This document shows positions 45,327 to 53,865 of a stretch of DNA of 64,000 bases, one piece after another; positions within the stretch are counted from its first letter, which is position 1, and every line of letters begins with the position of its first letter. The notes under the pieces were generated by a model that saw only the letters and a list, made by a program, of their open reading frames with translations, was not told the DNA's origin and ran no database searches. Location: positions 2,238,501-2,302,500 of the forward strand of contig NZ_JAJOZB010000001.1 in the NCBI RefSeq assembly GCF_023701745.1, in the 5' to 3' direction. The DNA comes from Streptomyces sp. RKAG293. Lineage in GTDB: Bacteria; Actinomycetota; Actinomycetes; Streptomycetales; Streptomycetaceae. Both the position numbers and the translations under genes were made by a program.

Positions 45327-45401
45327 TCACCCGCGTCGAGGTCGAGCGCTTCGAGGCCGACCCCGGGGGTCGAGCGCCGGGGTCGAGCGCCGAGGGCGAG
45401 G

Positions 45402-46328
45402 TCAGGTCGCGTCGTCGAAGTCGTCGGTGGGACGGTCCGACGCGGCCGGGGCCGGTGCGGCGCCGACCTGCTCGGGGATGTGGTCGAGGCTGGACGCCTC
45501 GTCGTCGTCGAGCGAGAAGTCCGGATCGGCCTCACGGCGGCGGCGCTTGCGGAGGTCGTTGAAGAACGCGATCCCCACGGCCCCGAAGTACAGGAACACG
45601 ATGGGAGCGGCGAGCAGCGACATCGAGAACGGGTCGCCGGTGGGCGTGGCCACCGCGGCGAAGATGGTGATGCCGAGGACCATCACCCGCCACCAGCCGA
45701 GCATGCGCTTGGCGGTGAGCACTCCGGTGAAGTTCAGCAGGACCAGCAGCAGCGGCAGTTCGAAGGCGCAGCCGAAGACGATGATCATGCGCACGACGAG
45801 GTCGAGGTAGTCGTCGAGCGGGAACAGGTTGCGCGCGTCGTCGACCGTCAGGTCGATCATGATCTGCGCGGTCTGCGGCAGGATCACATAGGCGAGGTAG
45901 CCGCCGCCGAGGAAGAGCGGCACGCCCGCGGCGACGAAGGAGATCGCGTAGCGCTTCTCCTTGGTGTGCAGTCCCGGCGCGAGGAACGCCCAGAGCTGGT
46001 AGAGCCAGATCGGCGTCGTCGCCACCAGGCCCGCCATCAGCGAGACCTTCATGGCGATCGCGAACGGGCCGGTCAGCCCGTTCACCGTCATCTCCGCGCA
46101 CGGCCGGCCGTCGGCGCCCTTGATCTGGCCGTTCACGCAGCCCACGGACTTGAGCACCGGGTGCATGAAGAACTGGATGATGTCGCGGTAGAAGAACGAC
46201 GCGACGATCGTGACGACGATGATCGCCAGTACCGACTTCAGCAGCCGGTTGCGCAACTCACGCAGGTGATCCGCGAGCGGCATGCGCCCTTCGGGATCCT
46301 TCTCCTGCTTGCGGGCAGACTTGAGCAC
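45402..46328 (-). CDS. tatC: Sec-independent protein translocase TatC
   Basis: A 308-residue TatC, the signal-peptide receptor of twin-arginine export. Six membrane helices are present, with the conserved LRELRNRLLKS cytoplasmic start and FxxELPLLLVLLNFTGV region (FGCAFELPLLL). The long acidic C-terminal tail is not conserved in E. coli. The GTG at 46328 is 61 bases after tatA. Streptomyces exports many proteins by this route. Confidence 0.97.
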   Translation of the reverse strand: MLKSARKQEKDPEGRMPLADHLRELRNRLLKSVLAIIVVTIVASFFYRDIIQFFMHPVLKSVGCVNGQIKGADGRPCAEMTVNGLTGPFAIAMKVSLMAGLVATTPIWLYQLWAFLAPGLHTKEKRYAISFVAAGVPLFLGGGYLAYVILPQTAQIMIDLTVDDARNLFPLDDYLDLVVRMIIVFGCAFELPLLLVLLNFTGVLTAKRMLGWWRVMVLGITIFAAVATPTGDPFSMSLLAAPIVFLYFGAVGIAFFNDLRKRRRREADPDFSLDDDEASSLDHIPEQVGAAPAPAASDRPTDDFDDAT

Positions 46329-46389
46329 CCACGTCCTCGTCTCGTGCGGCAGCCGTCAGCGGCTTGTTGCGAACCGGTACGGGCTGAGG

Positions 46390-46671
46390 TCAGCCCTGGG
46401 TGGTGTGGTTCGGCTCCGTCACCGGGCGGGCGCTGGTCACATCGCCGGGCGCGGCCTGGATCGTCTTCGGCGCGGCGGGCGCGGACTCGGCGGTGTGGGT
46501 GTCGGCCACCGGAGCCTCGTCGTCCTTCTTCATCGCCTTGGCCTCGCTCTTGAGGATGCGGGCCGACTTGCCGAGCGACCGGGCCATGTCGGGAAGCTTC
46601 TTGGCGCCGAACAGCAAGATGATGACGAGAAGGATGAGGACGATCTCGAGGGGCTTGAGATTGCCGAGCAT
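46390..46671 (-). CDS. tatA: Sec-independent protein translocase TatA
   Basis: A 93-residue TatA: one N-terminal membrane helix (PLEIVLILLVIILLFGAKKLP), the FGAKKLPDMARSLGKSARI hinge and amphipathic helix, and an acidic/Pro-rich tail. It forms the Tat pore with TatC. Upstream, 46672-46952, is a 281-base gap; a TACGAT hexamer near 46755 may be a -10, but no -35 is clear. Confidence 0.97.
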   Translation of the reverse strand: MLGNLKPLEIVLILLVIILLFGAKKLPDMARSLGKSARILKSEAKAMKKDDEAPVADTHTAESAPAAPKTIQAAPGDVTSARPVTEPNHTTQG

Positions 46672-46952
46672 AAGTGTCTACCTTCTCACCGAGGCGGCGT
46701 GGGTCCATGTCTTCGGCGACCCGGACAGGAGTCCGTACCGCCGTACTGGCTGTGATCGTAGCCTGCGGTGGTAAACAACCGGCAACCCGTCGGCAACCAC
46801 CAGGTGCGACCCCTGCCGCTCATTCATGGGGCCACGTTACGCAGCGTACCCTCCGGGACGGCCGGGAACGAGAGCCGTTGTGTAACGCCGGAGCCGTCCC
46901 GGTCCGCGAACCGGGGATCACGCCAGGTCCAGGGGGTCGGCGCGGGTCCGCG

Positions 46953-47156
46953 TCACTGCCGGGAGATGTCCCCCGCGCGCTCCGCGAGCGGCTCCGCGGC
47001 CCGGCTCAGCCGGTCGGCGGCGCGGGAGAGGTCGTCGGTGCTCCTGGCCACCTGCCGGGCCAGCCGCTGGACCTCGGCGAAGAGCCGGACGGCGAGTGCG
47101 CCGAGCACGAGGATGCCGGCGGTCGAGAGGCCGACGTACAGGTAGAGCCACCACAT
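46953..47156 (-). CDS. Small single-helix membrane protein
   Basis: A 67-residue protein with one N-terminal membrane helix (LYVGLSTAGILVLGALAVRLF) and a charged amphipathic C-terminal helix (VQRLARQVARSTDDLSRAADRLSRA). It resembles a TatA-like architecture but lacks the FG hinge, so I call it only a small membrane protein. Located between the zinc-ribbon gene and tatA on the same strand. Another overlapping frame is a shadow. Confidence 0.7.
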   Translation of the reverse strand: MWWLYLYVGLSTAGILVLGALAVRLFAEVQRLARQVARSTDDLSRAADRLSRAAEPLAERAGDISRQ

Positions 47157-47186
47157 GGCACCGACCCTATCGGCTCGGCCGGCGCC

Positions 47187-47248
47187 CGGATGTCCTCGGG
47201 CGCCGGGATGTCCTCGGGCGCCCGGATGCCCTCGATCGCCAGGACGTC
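47187..47248. repeat. 18-bp tandem repeat (about 3.4 copies)
   Basis: CGGATGTCCTCGGGCGCC at 47187-47204, one-base variant at 47205-47222, a third with three changes at 47223-47240, and a partial fourth. It fills most of the 90-base gap between two small genes. Confidence 0.8.
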
Positions 47249-47513
47249 AGCAGATGTGCAGGCGCATGGTGCGCACCCCGCCGCCGGTGAGCAGCTCGAT
47301 GATCCGCTCCCCCGCCGGCTTGCGGACCGCCAGCCCGCACTCCGGGCAGGTGAAGGAGTAGAACGTGGTCCGGTGGGTGCGGCCGATCGCCAGCCGCAGC
47401 TCCTGCGACGCCAGCTCGAAACGGCCGCGGCAGTCCGGGCACGCGGCCTTGAAGAGCACCGCGGACGGCGCAGGGGCCGTCATCGTCGAGGTCGCTGCCC
47501 CCGTCATCGTCAC
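47247..47513 (-). CDS. Small zinc-ribbon protein
   Basis: An 88-residue protein with CPDC (ACPDCRGRFEL) and CPEC (FTCPECGLAVR) about 30 residues apart, giving a likely four-Cys zinc ribbon, as in FmdB-like or transcription-factor ribbons. The middle GRTHRTTFYSF is conserved-looking. The ATG at 47513 has a GGGAG site 6 bases away. It starts 3 bases after the pafC stop and is likely co-transcribed with pafBC. Confidence 0.85.
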   Translation of the reverse strand: MTMTGAATSTMTAPAPSAVLFKAACPDCRGRFELASQELRLAIGRTHRTTFYSFTCPECGLAVRKPAGERIIELLTGGGVRTMRLHIC

Positions 47514-47516
47514 TCC

Positions 47517-48464
47517 CTATTCTCCGTACGCCGCCAGTGCCAGCACGGCCGCTTCCCGCGCCCGGTCCGCGAGGTCGGCCGGCGAGACGATCCGGCCGTC
47601 CCGGCCCAGCCGCAGCGCGAGCCGGCGCAGCGAGCCCGGGTCGGGGGTGCGCAGGCTGATCCGCAGTCCCCCGTCGGGCAGCTCGTCGGCGCTGTCGTAC
47701 GGGTAGTACTCGGCGACCCAGCGGCCGCCGGGACCCACCTCGATGACGACCTCCGGGTCGTCGCCCGCCGGCTGCACCAGCCCGAGGGACAGGTCGCGCG
47801 GCTCGATCCGCGGCGGGTCGGACGGCTCGTCGAGCAGCCTGATCTCCGCGACCCGGTCGAGCCGGAAGGTCCTGCGGTCCTCCGACAGCCGGCACCAGCC
47901 CTCGAAGTAGGTGTGGCCGACCGCGAAGAGCCGGATCGGATCCACCTCCCGCTCGGTCAGCGCGTCCCGGGCCGGCGAGTAGTAGCGGATCCACAGCCGG
48001 CGCCGTTCGGCGATGGCCCGGTCCACATCGGCGAAGACGCTGCCCTCGGACTCGAAGGTCACCGAGAGCTGGGAGCTGGCGGCCGCCACCTCGCCGGCCG
48101 CTGTCTCCAGCTTCGCGGTGGCCCGCAGCAGCGCCTGCCGGTCGCTGTCGCGCAGCCCCGGCAGGTTCGCCACCGCCCGCGCCGCCACGAGCAGTGCCGT
48201 GGCCTCGTCGGCCGCCAGCCGCAGCGGCTGCGCCACATCGTCGACGTTGTGCCACCAGATCCGCTCGCCGTCGGTGTCGATGTCGAGCAGGTCACCGCCA
48301 CGGAAGCTTGTACCGCACAGCGGCAGGACGTTCAGGTCGCCGATCAGCTCGGCCTCGGTGACGCCGAAGGCGCGGGCCACATCGGTGACGCGGGCGCCGG
48401 GGCGCTCCCGCAGATAGGTGACCAGGGAGAGCATCCGCCGGGTCTGGTCGATCGCGTTCGCCAT
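47517..48464 (-). CDS. pafC: PafC, WYL-domain regulator
   Basis: A 315-residue protein: N-terminal helix-turn-helix (GARVTDVARAFGVTEAELIGD) and a WYL domain (RRRLWIRYYSPARDALTEREVDP, GWCRLSEDRRTFRLDRV). With PafB it forms the PafBC activator of DNA damage genes in mycobacteria, the SOS-independent response. It begins 14 bases after pafB. In actinobacteria pafBC is linked to the proteasome genes, as here, but it does not need the proteasome for that role. Confidence 0.95.
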   Translation of the reverse strand: MANAIDQTRRMLSLVTYLRERPGARVTDVARAFGVTEAELIGDLNVLPLCGTSFRGGDLLDIDTDGERIWWHNVDDVAQPLRLAADEATALLVAARAVANLPGLRDSDRQALLRATAKLETAAGEVAAASSQLSVTFESEGSVFADVDRAIAERRRLWIRYYSPARDALTEREVDPIRLFAVGHTYFEGWCRLSEDRRTFRLDRVAEIRLLDEPSDPPRIEPRDLSLGLVQPAGDDPEVVIEVGPGGRWVAEYYPYDSADELPDGGLRISLRTPDPGSLRRLALRLGRDGRIVSPADLADRAREAAVLALAAYGE

Positions 48465-48478
48465 GTCGTGAAGTCCCG

Positions 48479-49420
48479 TCAGTCCTTGGCCACGGCACGC
48501 AGCCGGTCCACCACATCGGCCCGCAGTTCGGCGGGTTCCAGGACCACCACGTCGGGACCGAACTCCACCAGCCAGGCGTCGAGTCCATGCCCGTACGGGA
48601 TCTCCAGTTCGTCCCAGTCGGCGTCCACCGGCTCGGACGTCACGGCCTTGGCCCGCAGCGGATAGCCCGAGTCGCGGCGCAGCCGGATCCGGGCGGTCGC
48701 GGTGGCGCCCTCGCCGGCCCAGCTCGCGACGGCGGCGCGTACGTCCACGTGGTCAGGGACGGGGGCGCTGAAGGCACCGCCGCGGGAGCGGACCTTGCCG
48801 GAGATGCGGGAGAGCCGGAAGACCCGGACCGCGCCGCGGTCGCGGTCCCAGCCGGCCAGGTACCAGTGGCCGCGCCAACACTCCAGGGCCCACGGCTCGA
48901 CCTGCCGCGGCTCGGGGCGCACCGCGTTCGCCTTGCGGTAGTCGAAGGCGACGGCCCGGCGCTCGCGCGTCGCGACCATCAGCGGCTCGAACGCCGGCGC
49001 CGGGGTGGGGATCCGGGGTTCCAGCGCGCTGTGGGTGTCCTCGAACGGCACGCCCGCCGCCCGGAGTTTCTGCAGCGCGCCGCTGGCGGCCTCGGCCAGC
49101 CGGGCCTGCTGCCACACCTTGGCGGCCAGGCTCAGCGCGGCGGCCTCCTCGGCGTCCAGCGCGATCTCGGGCAGCCGGTTGCGGTCGCGGCGGGCCAGAT
49201 AGCCCACATCGCCGTCGACGCTCTCCACCGTCTCGATGATGAGCCCGAGTTCCCGTAGATCGTCCTTGTCGCGCTCGAACATCCGGTTGAACGCGTCGTC
49301 GGAACCTATCTCGTGATAGGCCTCGATCGACTCGCGCAGTTCCCGCTTGCTGACGGGACGCCGGGTGTTCATCAGGCACAGCGCCAGGTTCATCAGTCGC
49401 TCGGCCTTGGCAATCGCCAT
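48479..49420 (-). CDS. pafB: PafB, WYL-domain regulator
   Basis: A 313-residue WYL protein, the partner of PafC. N-terminal HTH (KAERLMNLALCLMNTRRPVSKRE) and a WYL domain (ATRERRAVAFDYRKANAVRPEPRQVEPWAL in two stretches, WYLAGWDRDRGAVRVF). WYL domains are thought to bind nucleic-acid ligands such as ssDNA. The start ATG 49420 is chosen over the upstream extension. Gene order pafB-pafC is translationally close. Confidence 0.95.
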   Translation of the reverse strand: MAIAKAERLMNLALCLMNTRRPVSKRELRESIEAYHEIGSDDAFNRMFERDKDDLRELGLIIETVESVDGDVGYLARRDRNRLPEIALDAEEAAALSLAAKVWQQARLAEAASGALQKLRAAGVPFEDTHSALEPRIPTPAPAFEPLMVATRERRAVAFDYRKANAVRPEPRQVEPWALECWRGHWYLAGWDRDRGAVRVFRLSRISGKVRSRGGAFSAPVPDHVDVRAAVASWAGEGATATARIRLRRDSGYPLRAKAVTSEPVDADWDELEIPYGHGLDAWLVEFGPDVVVLEPAELRADVVDRLRAVAKD

Positions 49421-49485
49421 CGCGCACCCTTCGTCTTCAGCTCTCGATCGACGACCGTACCGCTCCGGGGAGCTGCGGCAAAAGC

Positions 49486-49515
49486 GAGGGCCCACGCCTG
49501 CCGGCGTGGGCCCTC
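49486..49515 (-). terminator. Terminator of the FKBP gene
   Basis: Perfect 13-bp stem (GAGGGCCCACGCC, 49486-49498, with 49503-49515), TGCC loop, followed on the minus strand by TTTT. Confidence 0.85.
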
Positions 49516-49529
49516 GGATACGCGCCTGC

Positions 49530-49901
49530 TCAGACCGAGATCAGGTCCACGACGAAGATCAGAGTCTCGCCCGGCTTGATCGCCGGGGTGGGGCTCTGGT
49601 TGCCGTAGGCGAGGTGCGCGGGGATGGTCAGCTGGCGGCGGCCGCCGACCTTCATGCCCTGCACGCCCTGGTCCCAGCCCTTGATGACGCGGCCGCCACC
49701 GAGCGGGAAGGTGAACGCGGAACCGCGGTTCCAGCTGGCGTCGAACTCCTCACCCGTGCTGAACGAGACGCCCACGTAGTGGACGCTGACGTTCTGACCC
49801 GCCTTGGCCTCCTCGCCGGTGCCCTCCCAGATCTCCTTGATCTCGAGGTCGGCCGGCGGCTCACCAGCGGGGAAATCGATCTCGGGCTTCTCGATGCTCA
49901 C
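49530..49901 (-). CDS. FKBP-type peptidyl-prolyl isomerase
   Basis: A 123-residue cytosolic FKBP. Catalytic pocket residues appear: VHYVGVSFSTGEEFDASWNRG, FTFPLGGGRVIKGWDQGVQGMKVGG and AYGNQ (in two or more stretches). It matches the small Streptomyces FKBP that binds FK506. GTG start 49901 with AAGGAG upstream. It lies downstream of the exported FKBP. Confidence 0.95.
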   Translation of the reverse strand: MSIEKPEIDFPAGEPPADLEIKEIWEGTGEEAKAGQNVSVHYVGVSFSTGEEFDASWNRGSAFTFPLGGGRVIKGWDQGVQGMKVGGRRQLTIPAHLAYGNQSPTPAIKPGETLIFVVDLISV

Positions 49902-49942
49902 TGCGGTAACTCCTTGATACGTTGCGGACAACCCGGACAGTC

Positions 49943-50956
49943 TTACACTGCTCCGAGAATGTCCACCACGAAAACGAGGGTGGAGTTGGCCGGAAGGTCG
50001 GCTCCCTTGGCCTCGGCCTTGTACGCCTGCTCCGGCGGGATGACGAGCAGCACCCGGCTGCCGACCTTCTTGCCGACGAGGCCCTTGTCCCAGCCCTCGA
50101 TGACCTGACCCTGGCCGATGACGGTGCTGAACGGCGCCCCGGTCTTCCAGCTGTCGTCGAACAGCTTGGCCGTGTCCTTGCCCTCGTTGGGCTTCCAGGC
50201 CGCGCCGCTGTACTGCATGTAGACCGTCTGACCGCTCTTGATCACGTCGCCCGTGCCCTCGATCAGCACCTTGTCGACGAGCGTCTTCGGCGGGTCGTTC
50301 TTCGGCACCGTGATCTTCGCCGCTTCCGCCTTCTCCGCGTCCACCTTCGGCAGGTCGGACGGGATGGCGGACTGCGTGCCCGTGACCTGGATCGGCATGA
50401 TCTGGCCGACGTCGAGCACGAAGACGAGGGTGTCGGTGGCCGTGATGCCCAGTTCCTGCTTGCCCTGGGCGCCGAACGCGGCGGCCGGCGGGGCGACGAC
50501 CAGGACGCGGCTGCCGACCTTCTGACCCAGTACGGCCTCGCTGAAGGCCGGGATGATCGTGGGCGAGCCCGCCGGGATGATCTGCGCGGCGCCGCCCTTG
50601 TCGTAGGAGCCGCCGATCTCCTTGCCGCTCTTCCAGACCTTGCCGGTGAACTTGGTGACGACCTGGTCGTTCTTCTTGACCTCCGGGCCGGTGCCCGCGG
50701 TCAGGGTGTTCACGACGAACTTCCCGCTCGGTTCGCCCTTGGGGATGGTGATGGTCGGCTTCTTGCCCAGCTCACCGGCGACGGTGGGCATCGGCGCGGC
50801 CGACGACACCGGCTTGGGAGCCGCGGGCTGCGTAGGCGTCGCGGAAGCCGTGGGGGTCGGCGAGTCGGCCTTCTTGTCCGAGTCGTCCCCTCCTCCGCAG
50901 GCCGCGGTGAGCATCAGAGCCGGCACGATGAGCGCGGCAGCGAGTCGGCGTCGCAC
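49943..50956 (-). CDS. Tandem-FKBP lipoprotein
   Basis: A 337-residue exported protein with a lipobox-like signal (LIVPALMLTAACGGG; lipobox Cys about residue 20), a Ser/Thr/Pro linker and two FKBP-like domains (QVVTKFTGKVWKSG; PFSTVIGQGQVIEGWDKGLVG). The first domain lacks some active-site aromatic residues, the second is better preserved. It would fold proteins in the extracytoplasmic space. A hairpin and about 150 bases separate it from pafA. Confidence 0.93.
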   Translation of the reverse strand: MRRRLAAALIVPALMLTAACGGGDDSDKKADSPTPTASATPTQPAAPKPVSSAAPMPTVAGELGKKPTITIPKGEPSGKFVVNTLTAGTGPEVKKNDQVVTKFTGKVWKSGKEIGGSYDKGGAAQIIPAGSPTIIPAFSEAVLGQKVGSRVLVVAPPAAAFGAQGKQELGITATDTLVFVLDVGQIMPIQVTGTQSAIPSDLPKVDAEKAEAAKITVPKNDPPKTLVDKVLIEGTGDVIKSGQTVYMQYSGAAWKPNEGKDTAKLFDDSWKTGAPFSTVIGQGQVIEGWDKGLVGKKVGSRVLLVIPPEQAYKAEAKGADLPANSTLVFVVDILGAV

Positions 50957-51040
50957 AGTGGTCCTCGGGGTAGCTGGGATGGTCCGTCAGTAGCGGTCAC
51001 TCTACGGCCTGCCCCGCATCACAGGACCCCGGCATGCCAG

Positions 51041-51070
51041 GAGCCCCGCACGCCACAGCGTGCGGGGCTC
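51041..51070 (-). terminator. Terminator of pafA
   Basis: Perfect 12-bp stem GAGCCCCGCACG (51041-51052) with its complement (51059-51070), CCACAG loop, downstream of the pafA stop. Confidence 0.8.
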
Positions 51071-51112
51071 CGGACGACGATCCGTGTCCGATCGCGTTCC
51101 GACTCGCGTCGA

Positions 51113-52474
51113 TCACATTCCGGCGATGAGCTTCTCCACCCGGTCGTCGACCGATCGGAACGGGTCCTTGCACAGCACCGTTCGCTGCGCCTGGTCATTG
51201 AGCTTCAGATGCACCCAGTCGACCGTGAAGTCACGCCGCTGTTCCTGCGCCCGGCGGATGAAATCGCCGCGCAGCCTGGCCCGAGTGGTCTGCGGGGGAA
51301 CCGATTTCGCCTCGAAGATCTTCAGATCGCTGCAGATCCGCTTGGCCTGGCCCTTCTTCTCCAGCAGGTAGTACAGCCCCCGGCGGCGGTGGATGTCGTG
51401 ATAGGCGAGGTCCAGTTGGGCGACGCGCGGGTGGGACATCGTGATGTTGTCCCGGTTCCGGTAGCGCTCGATCAGCTGGTACTTCATCACCCAGTCGATC
51501 TCGGTGCCGATGGCCGCCAGGTCACCGCTGCCGATCGACTCCAGCGCGCGGCCCCACAGCTCCAGCACCTGCTCGATCACGCCGTTGCGGATGCCGCGGC
51601 GTTCACAGAAGTCAACAGCCTTGGAGTAGTACTCCTCCTGGATCTCCAGGGCGGACGCCTCGCGGCCGGTGGCCAGCCGCACCTTGCGGCGGCCGGTGAT
51701 GTCATGGCTGACCTCGCGGATCGCCCGGATCGGGTTCTCCAGGGTCAGGTCCCGCATCACGATGCCCGCCTCGATCATGCGCAGCACGAGGTCGGTGGCA
51801 CCGACCTTCAGCAGCATGGTCGTCTCGGACATGTTCGAGTCGCCGACGATGACGTGCAGCCGCCGGTAGCGCTCCGCGTCCGCGTGCGGCTCGTCACGGG
51901 TGTTGATGATGGGACGGGAACGGGTGGTCGCCGAGCTGACGCCCTCCCAGATGTGCTCCGCTCGCTGGCTGACGCAGAAGACCGCACCGCGCGGCGTCTG
52001 CAGCACCTTGCCCGCACCGCAGATCATCTGCCGGGTGACCAGGAACGGAATGAGGATGTCGGCGAGGCGGGAGAACTCGCCGTGTCGCGCGACGAGGTAA
52101 TTCTCGTGACATCCGTAGGAGTTTCCCGCGGAGTCGGTGTTGTTCTTGAACAGATAGACATCGCCGGCGATGCCCTCTTCGTGCAGACGCCGTTCGGCGT
52201 CCACCAGAAGGCCTTCGAGGATGCGTTCGCCGGCCTTGTCATGGGTGACCAGCTCGGTCAGATTGTCACACTCCGGAGTGGCGTACTCCGGGTGCGAGCC
52301 GACATCGAGGTAGAGGCGGGCGCCGTTGCGCAGAAAGACATTGCTGCTCCGGCCCCATGACACGACACGGCGGAAGAGGTACCGCGCCACCTCGTCAGGA
52401 GACAGACGCCGCTGCCCCCTGAACGTGCATGTGACGCCGTACTCGTTCTCCAGCCCGAAAATGCGGCGGTCCAT
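51113..52474 (-). CDS. pafA: Pup-protein ligase PafA
   Basis: A 453-residue ligase that attaches Pup to target lysines. It has the carboxylate-amine ligase (glutamine-synthetase-like) fold: [62 protein letters not shown]. The lack of the Dop loop separates it from Dop. It follows the MFS gene by 9 bases on the same strand, so the two could be co-transcribed. Confidence 0.97.
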   Translation of the reverse strand: MDRRIFGLENEYGVTCTFRGQRRLSPDEVARYLFRRVVSWGRSSNVFLRNGARLYLDVGSHPEYATPECDNLTELVTHDKAGERILEGLLVDAERRLHEEGIAGDVYLFKNNTDSAGNSYGCHENYLVARHGEFSRLADILIPFLVTRQMICGAGKVLQTPRGAVFCVSQRAEHIWEGVSSATTRSRPIINTRDEPHADAERYRRLHVIVGDSNMSETTMLLKVGATDLVLRMIEAGIVMRDLTLENPIRAIREVSHDITGRRKVRLATGREASALEIQEEYYSKAVDFCERRGIRNGVIEQVLELWGRALESIGSGDLAAIGTEIDWVMKYQLIERYRNRDNITMSHPRVAQLDLAYHDIHRRRGLYYLLEKKGQAKRICSDLKIFEAKSVPPQTTRARLRGDFIRRAQEQRRDFTVDWVHLKLNDQAQRTVLCKDPFRSVDDRVEKLIAGM

Positions 52475-52483
52475 GACTGAACA

Positions 52484-53731
52484 TTACGCCTGATGCGGGG
52501 TGCTGAAACCGGGTTCGACGCCACCGATTCGATCTTTTTCCAACTCGGTTTTCAGGTTTGGGGACGCGAGGAATCGGGCGGTCGCGACCAGCACCGCCAG
52601 TGCGATGAATCCACCGCCCGCCGCGACGGCGAATCCGGCGGCGACCCCGCCGAACTGCGCGGCAGGTCCCGCGGCGGCCGTTCCCAGTGAGGCGCCGACG
52701 CCGATCGCGGTCACCAGCCAGGAGAACGCCTCGGTCACCGTGCCGCTCGGCGCGTGCCGGTCCACCACCACGAACGCGCAGGCCAGAACCGGCGCCAGGA
52801 ACACTCCGGCGAGCCCCGACAGGACCGTCATCGCGACCACTCCGGGGACCAGTGCCAAGGGCGCGCAACAGACCGCCAGTCCGATGGTGAGCACCCGCAG
52901 CCGGCGCTCCGGCGTGCCCGGCCAGGTCCTGGCGCCGTACGTGACGCCGCCGATGAGCGCGCCGAGCCCGAGCGCCGACAGCAGGTAGCCGTTCACCATG
53001 CCGCCGCCGTGCACGTCCCCGTACGCGACCGCGGCGACCGCGATCGAGCCGAGTGCGACGCCGACGAAGAACAGACAGCCGATCAGCGCGCGCAGCCCCG
53101 GGGCGCGCAGCGGTCCGAGCCAGTCGGCGGCCCGCGGCTCCGCCCGCCACTCGCGGGACGGCGGGGCCGTCACGACGCCCAGCGCGCCCACGACGCCGAC
53201 CGCCGCGATCCACAGCACGGCGGCGGTCTCCGAGGCCACCGCGACCAGGCCGGTGACGAGGACCGGGCCGATGGTGAACAGCAGTTCCTGGGCGGCGGCG
53301 TCCAGGGCGTAGGCGGCGTGCAGCCGGTCCTCGCTCTTCAGGACGCCGGGCCACAGCGCCCGCAGTCCGCCTTCCAGCGGCGGGGTGAACAGCCCGGCCA
53401 CCGCCATCGCCGCACAGGCCACCGGCAGCGGGTCGGGGCCGACCAGGGCGAACAGCACCATGCCGGCGGCCGACAGCACGGCCGCGGGGAGCATCACCCG
53501 CGGCTGGCCGTACCGGTCGACGATCCGGCCCAGCAGCGGCTGGCCGATGGCCGTGCCCAGCCCGTAGAGCGCGCCCAGCGAACCGGCGAGCGAGTAGCTG
53601 CCCCCTTCGGAGCGGGTCAGCAGCACGATGCACAGCGCGGCCGTCGCGTTGGGCAGCCGGCCGATCAGCGTGCCGCCGAGCAGCCGGCCGGCGTACCGCG
53701 TCCTCAGAAGATCCCCGTACCCCGCCGCCAT
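52484..53731 (-). CDS. Major facilitator superfamily transporter
   Basis: A 415-residue MFS protein with about twelve helices and a conserved cytoplasmic loop after the second helix (GRIVDRYGQPRVML). It is a likely exporter, substrate unknown. It is divergent from the LacI gene, which probably regulates it, and its ATG (53731, GAGGGG upstream) is 134 bases away. Its stop lies 9 bases before pafA. Confidence 0.92.
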   Translation of the reverse strand: MAAGYGDLLRTRYAGRLLGGTLIGRLPNATAALCIVLLTRSEGGSYSLAGSLGALYGLGTAIGQPLLGRIVDRYGQPRVMLPAAVLSAAGMVLFALVGPDPLPVACAAMAVAGLFTPPLEGGLRALWPGVLKSEDRLHAAYALDAAAQELLFTIGPVLVTGLVAVASETAAVLWIAAVGVVGALGVVTAPPSREWRAEPRAADWLGPLRAPGLRALIGCLFFVGVALGSIAVAAVAYGDVHGGGMVNGYLLSALGLGALIGGVTYGARTWPGTPERRLRVLTIGLAVCCAPLALVPGVVAMTVLSGLAGVFLAPVLACAFVVVDRHAPSGTVTEAFSWLVTAIGVGASLGTAAAGPAAQFGGVAAGFAVAAGGGFIALAVLVATARFLASPNLKTELEKDRIGGVEPGFSTPHQA

Positions 53732-53787
53732 GCCGGCCCCTCTCCCCCGGTTCTCCCCCGGCCGCCGCTGGTCACCGGCCGAGGTGT

Positions 53788-53814
53788 TACGTATAACTTG
53801 ATGCGTCATACGTA
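53788..53814. promoter_or_regulatory. Candidate LacI operator between MFS and LacI genes
   Basis: TACGTAT (53788-53794) and ATACGTA (53808-53814): perfect 7-bp inverted arms with a 13-base spacer, in an otherwise GC-rich divergent region. TATAAC, a -10-like hexamer, overlaps the left arm. Confidence 0.55.
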
Positions 53815-53865
53815 CCATGACGGCAGGCCGCGGGTCCATCCGCGGGGACCGGAAGGATGCCCGGA

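Noticed and set aside
45331..45400. Triple GTCGAGCGC repeat downstream of tatC
   Set aside because: Short and imperfect, probably chance in GC-rich DNA near the tatC stop.
49922..52360. 812-codon plus-strand ORF opposite the FKBP lipoprotein and pafA
   Set aside because: Spans two real genes and an intergenic terminator on the other strand; Arg/Asp/Leu-rich shadow.
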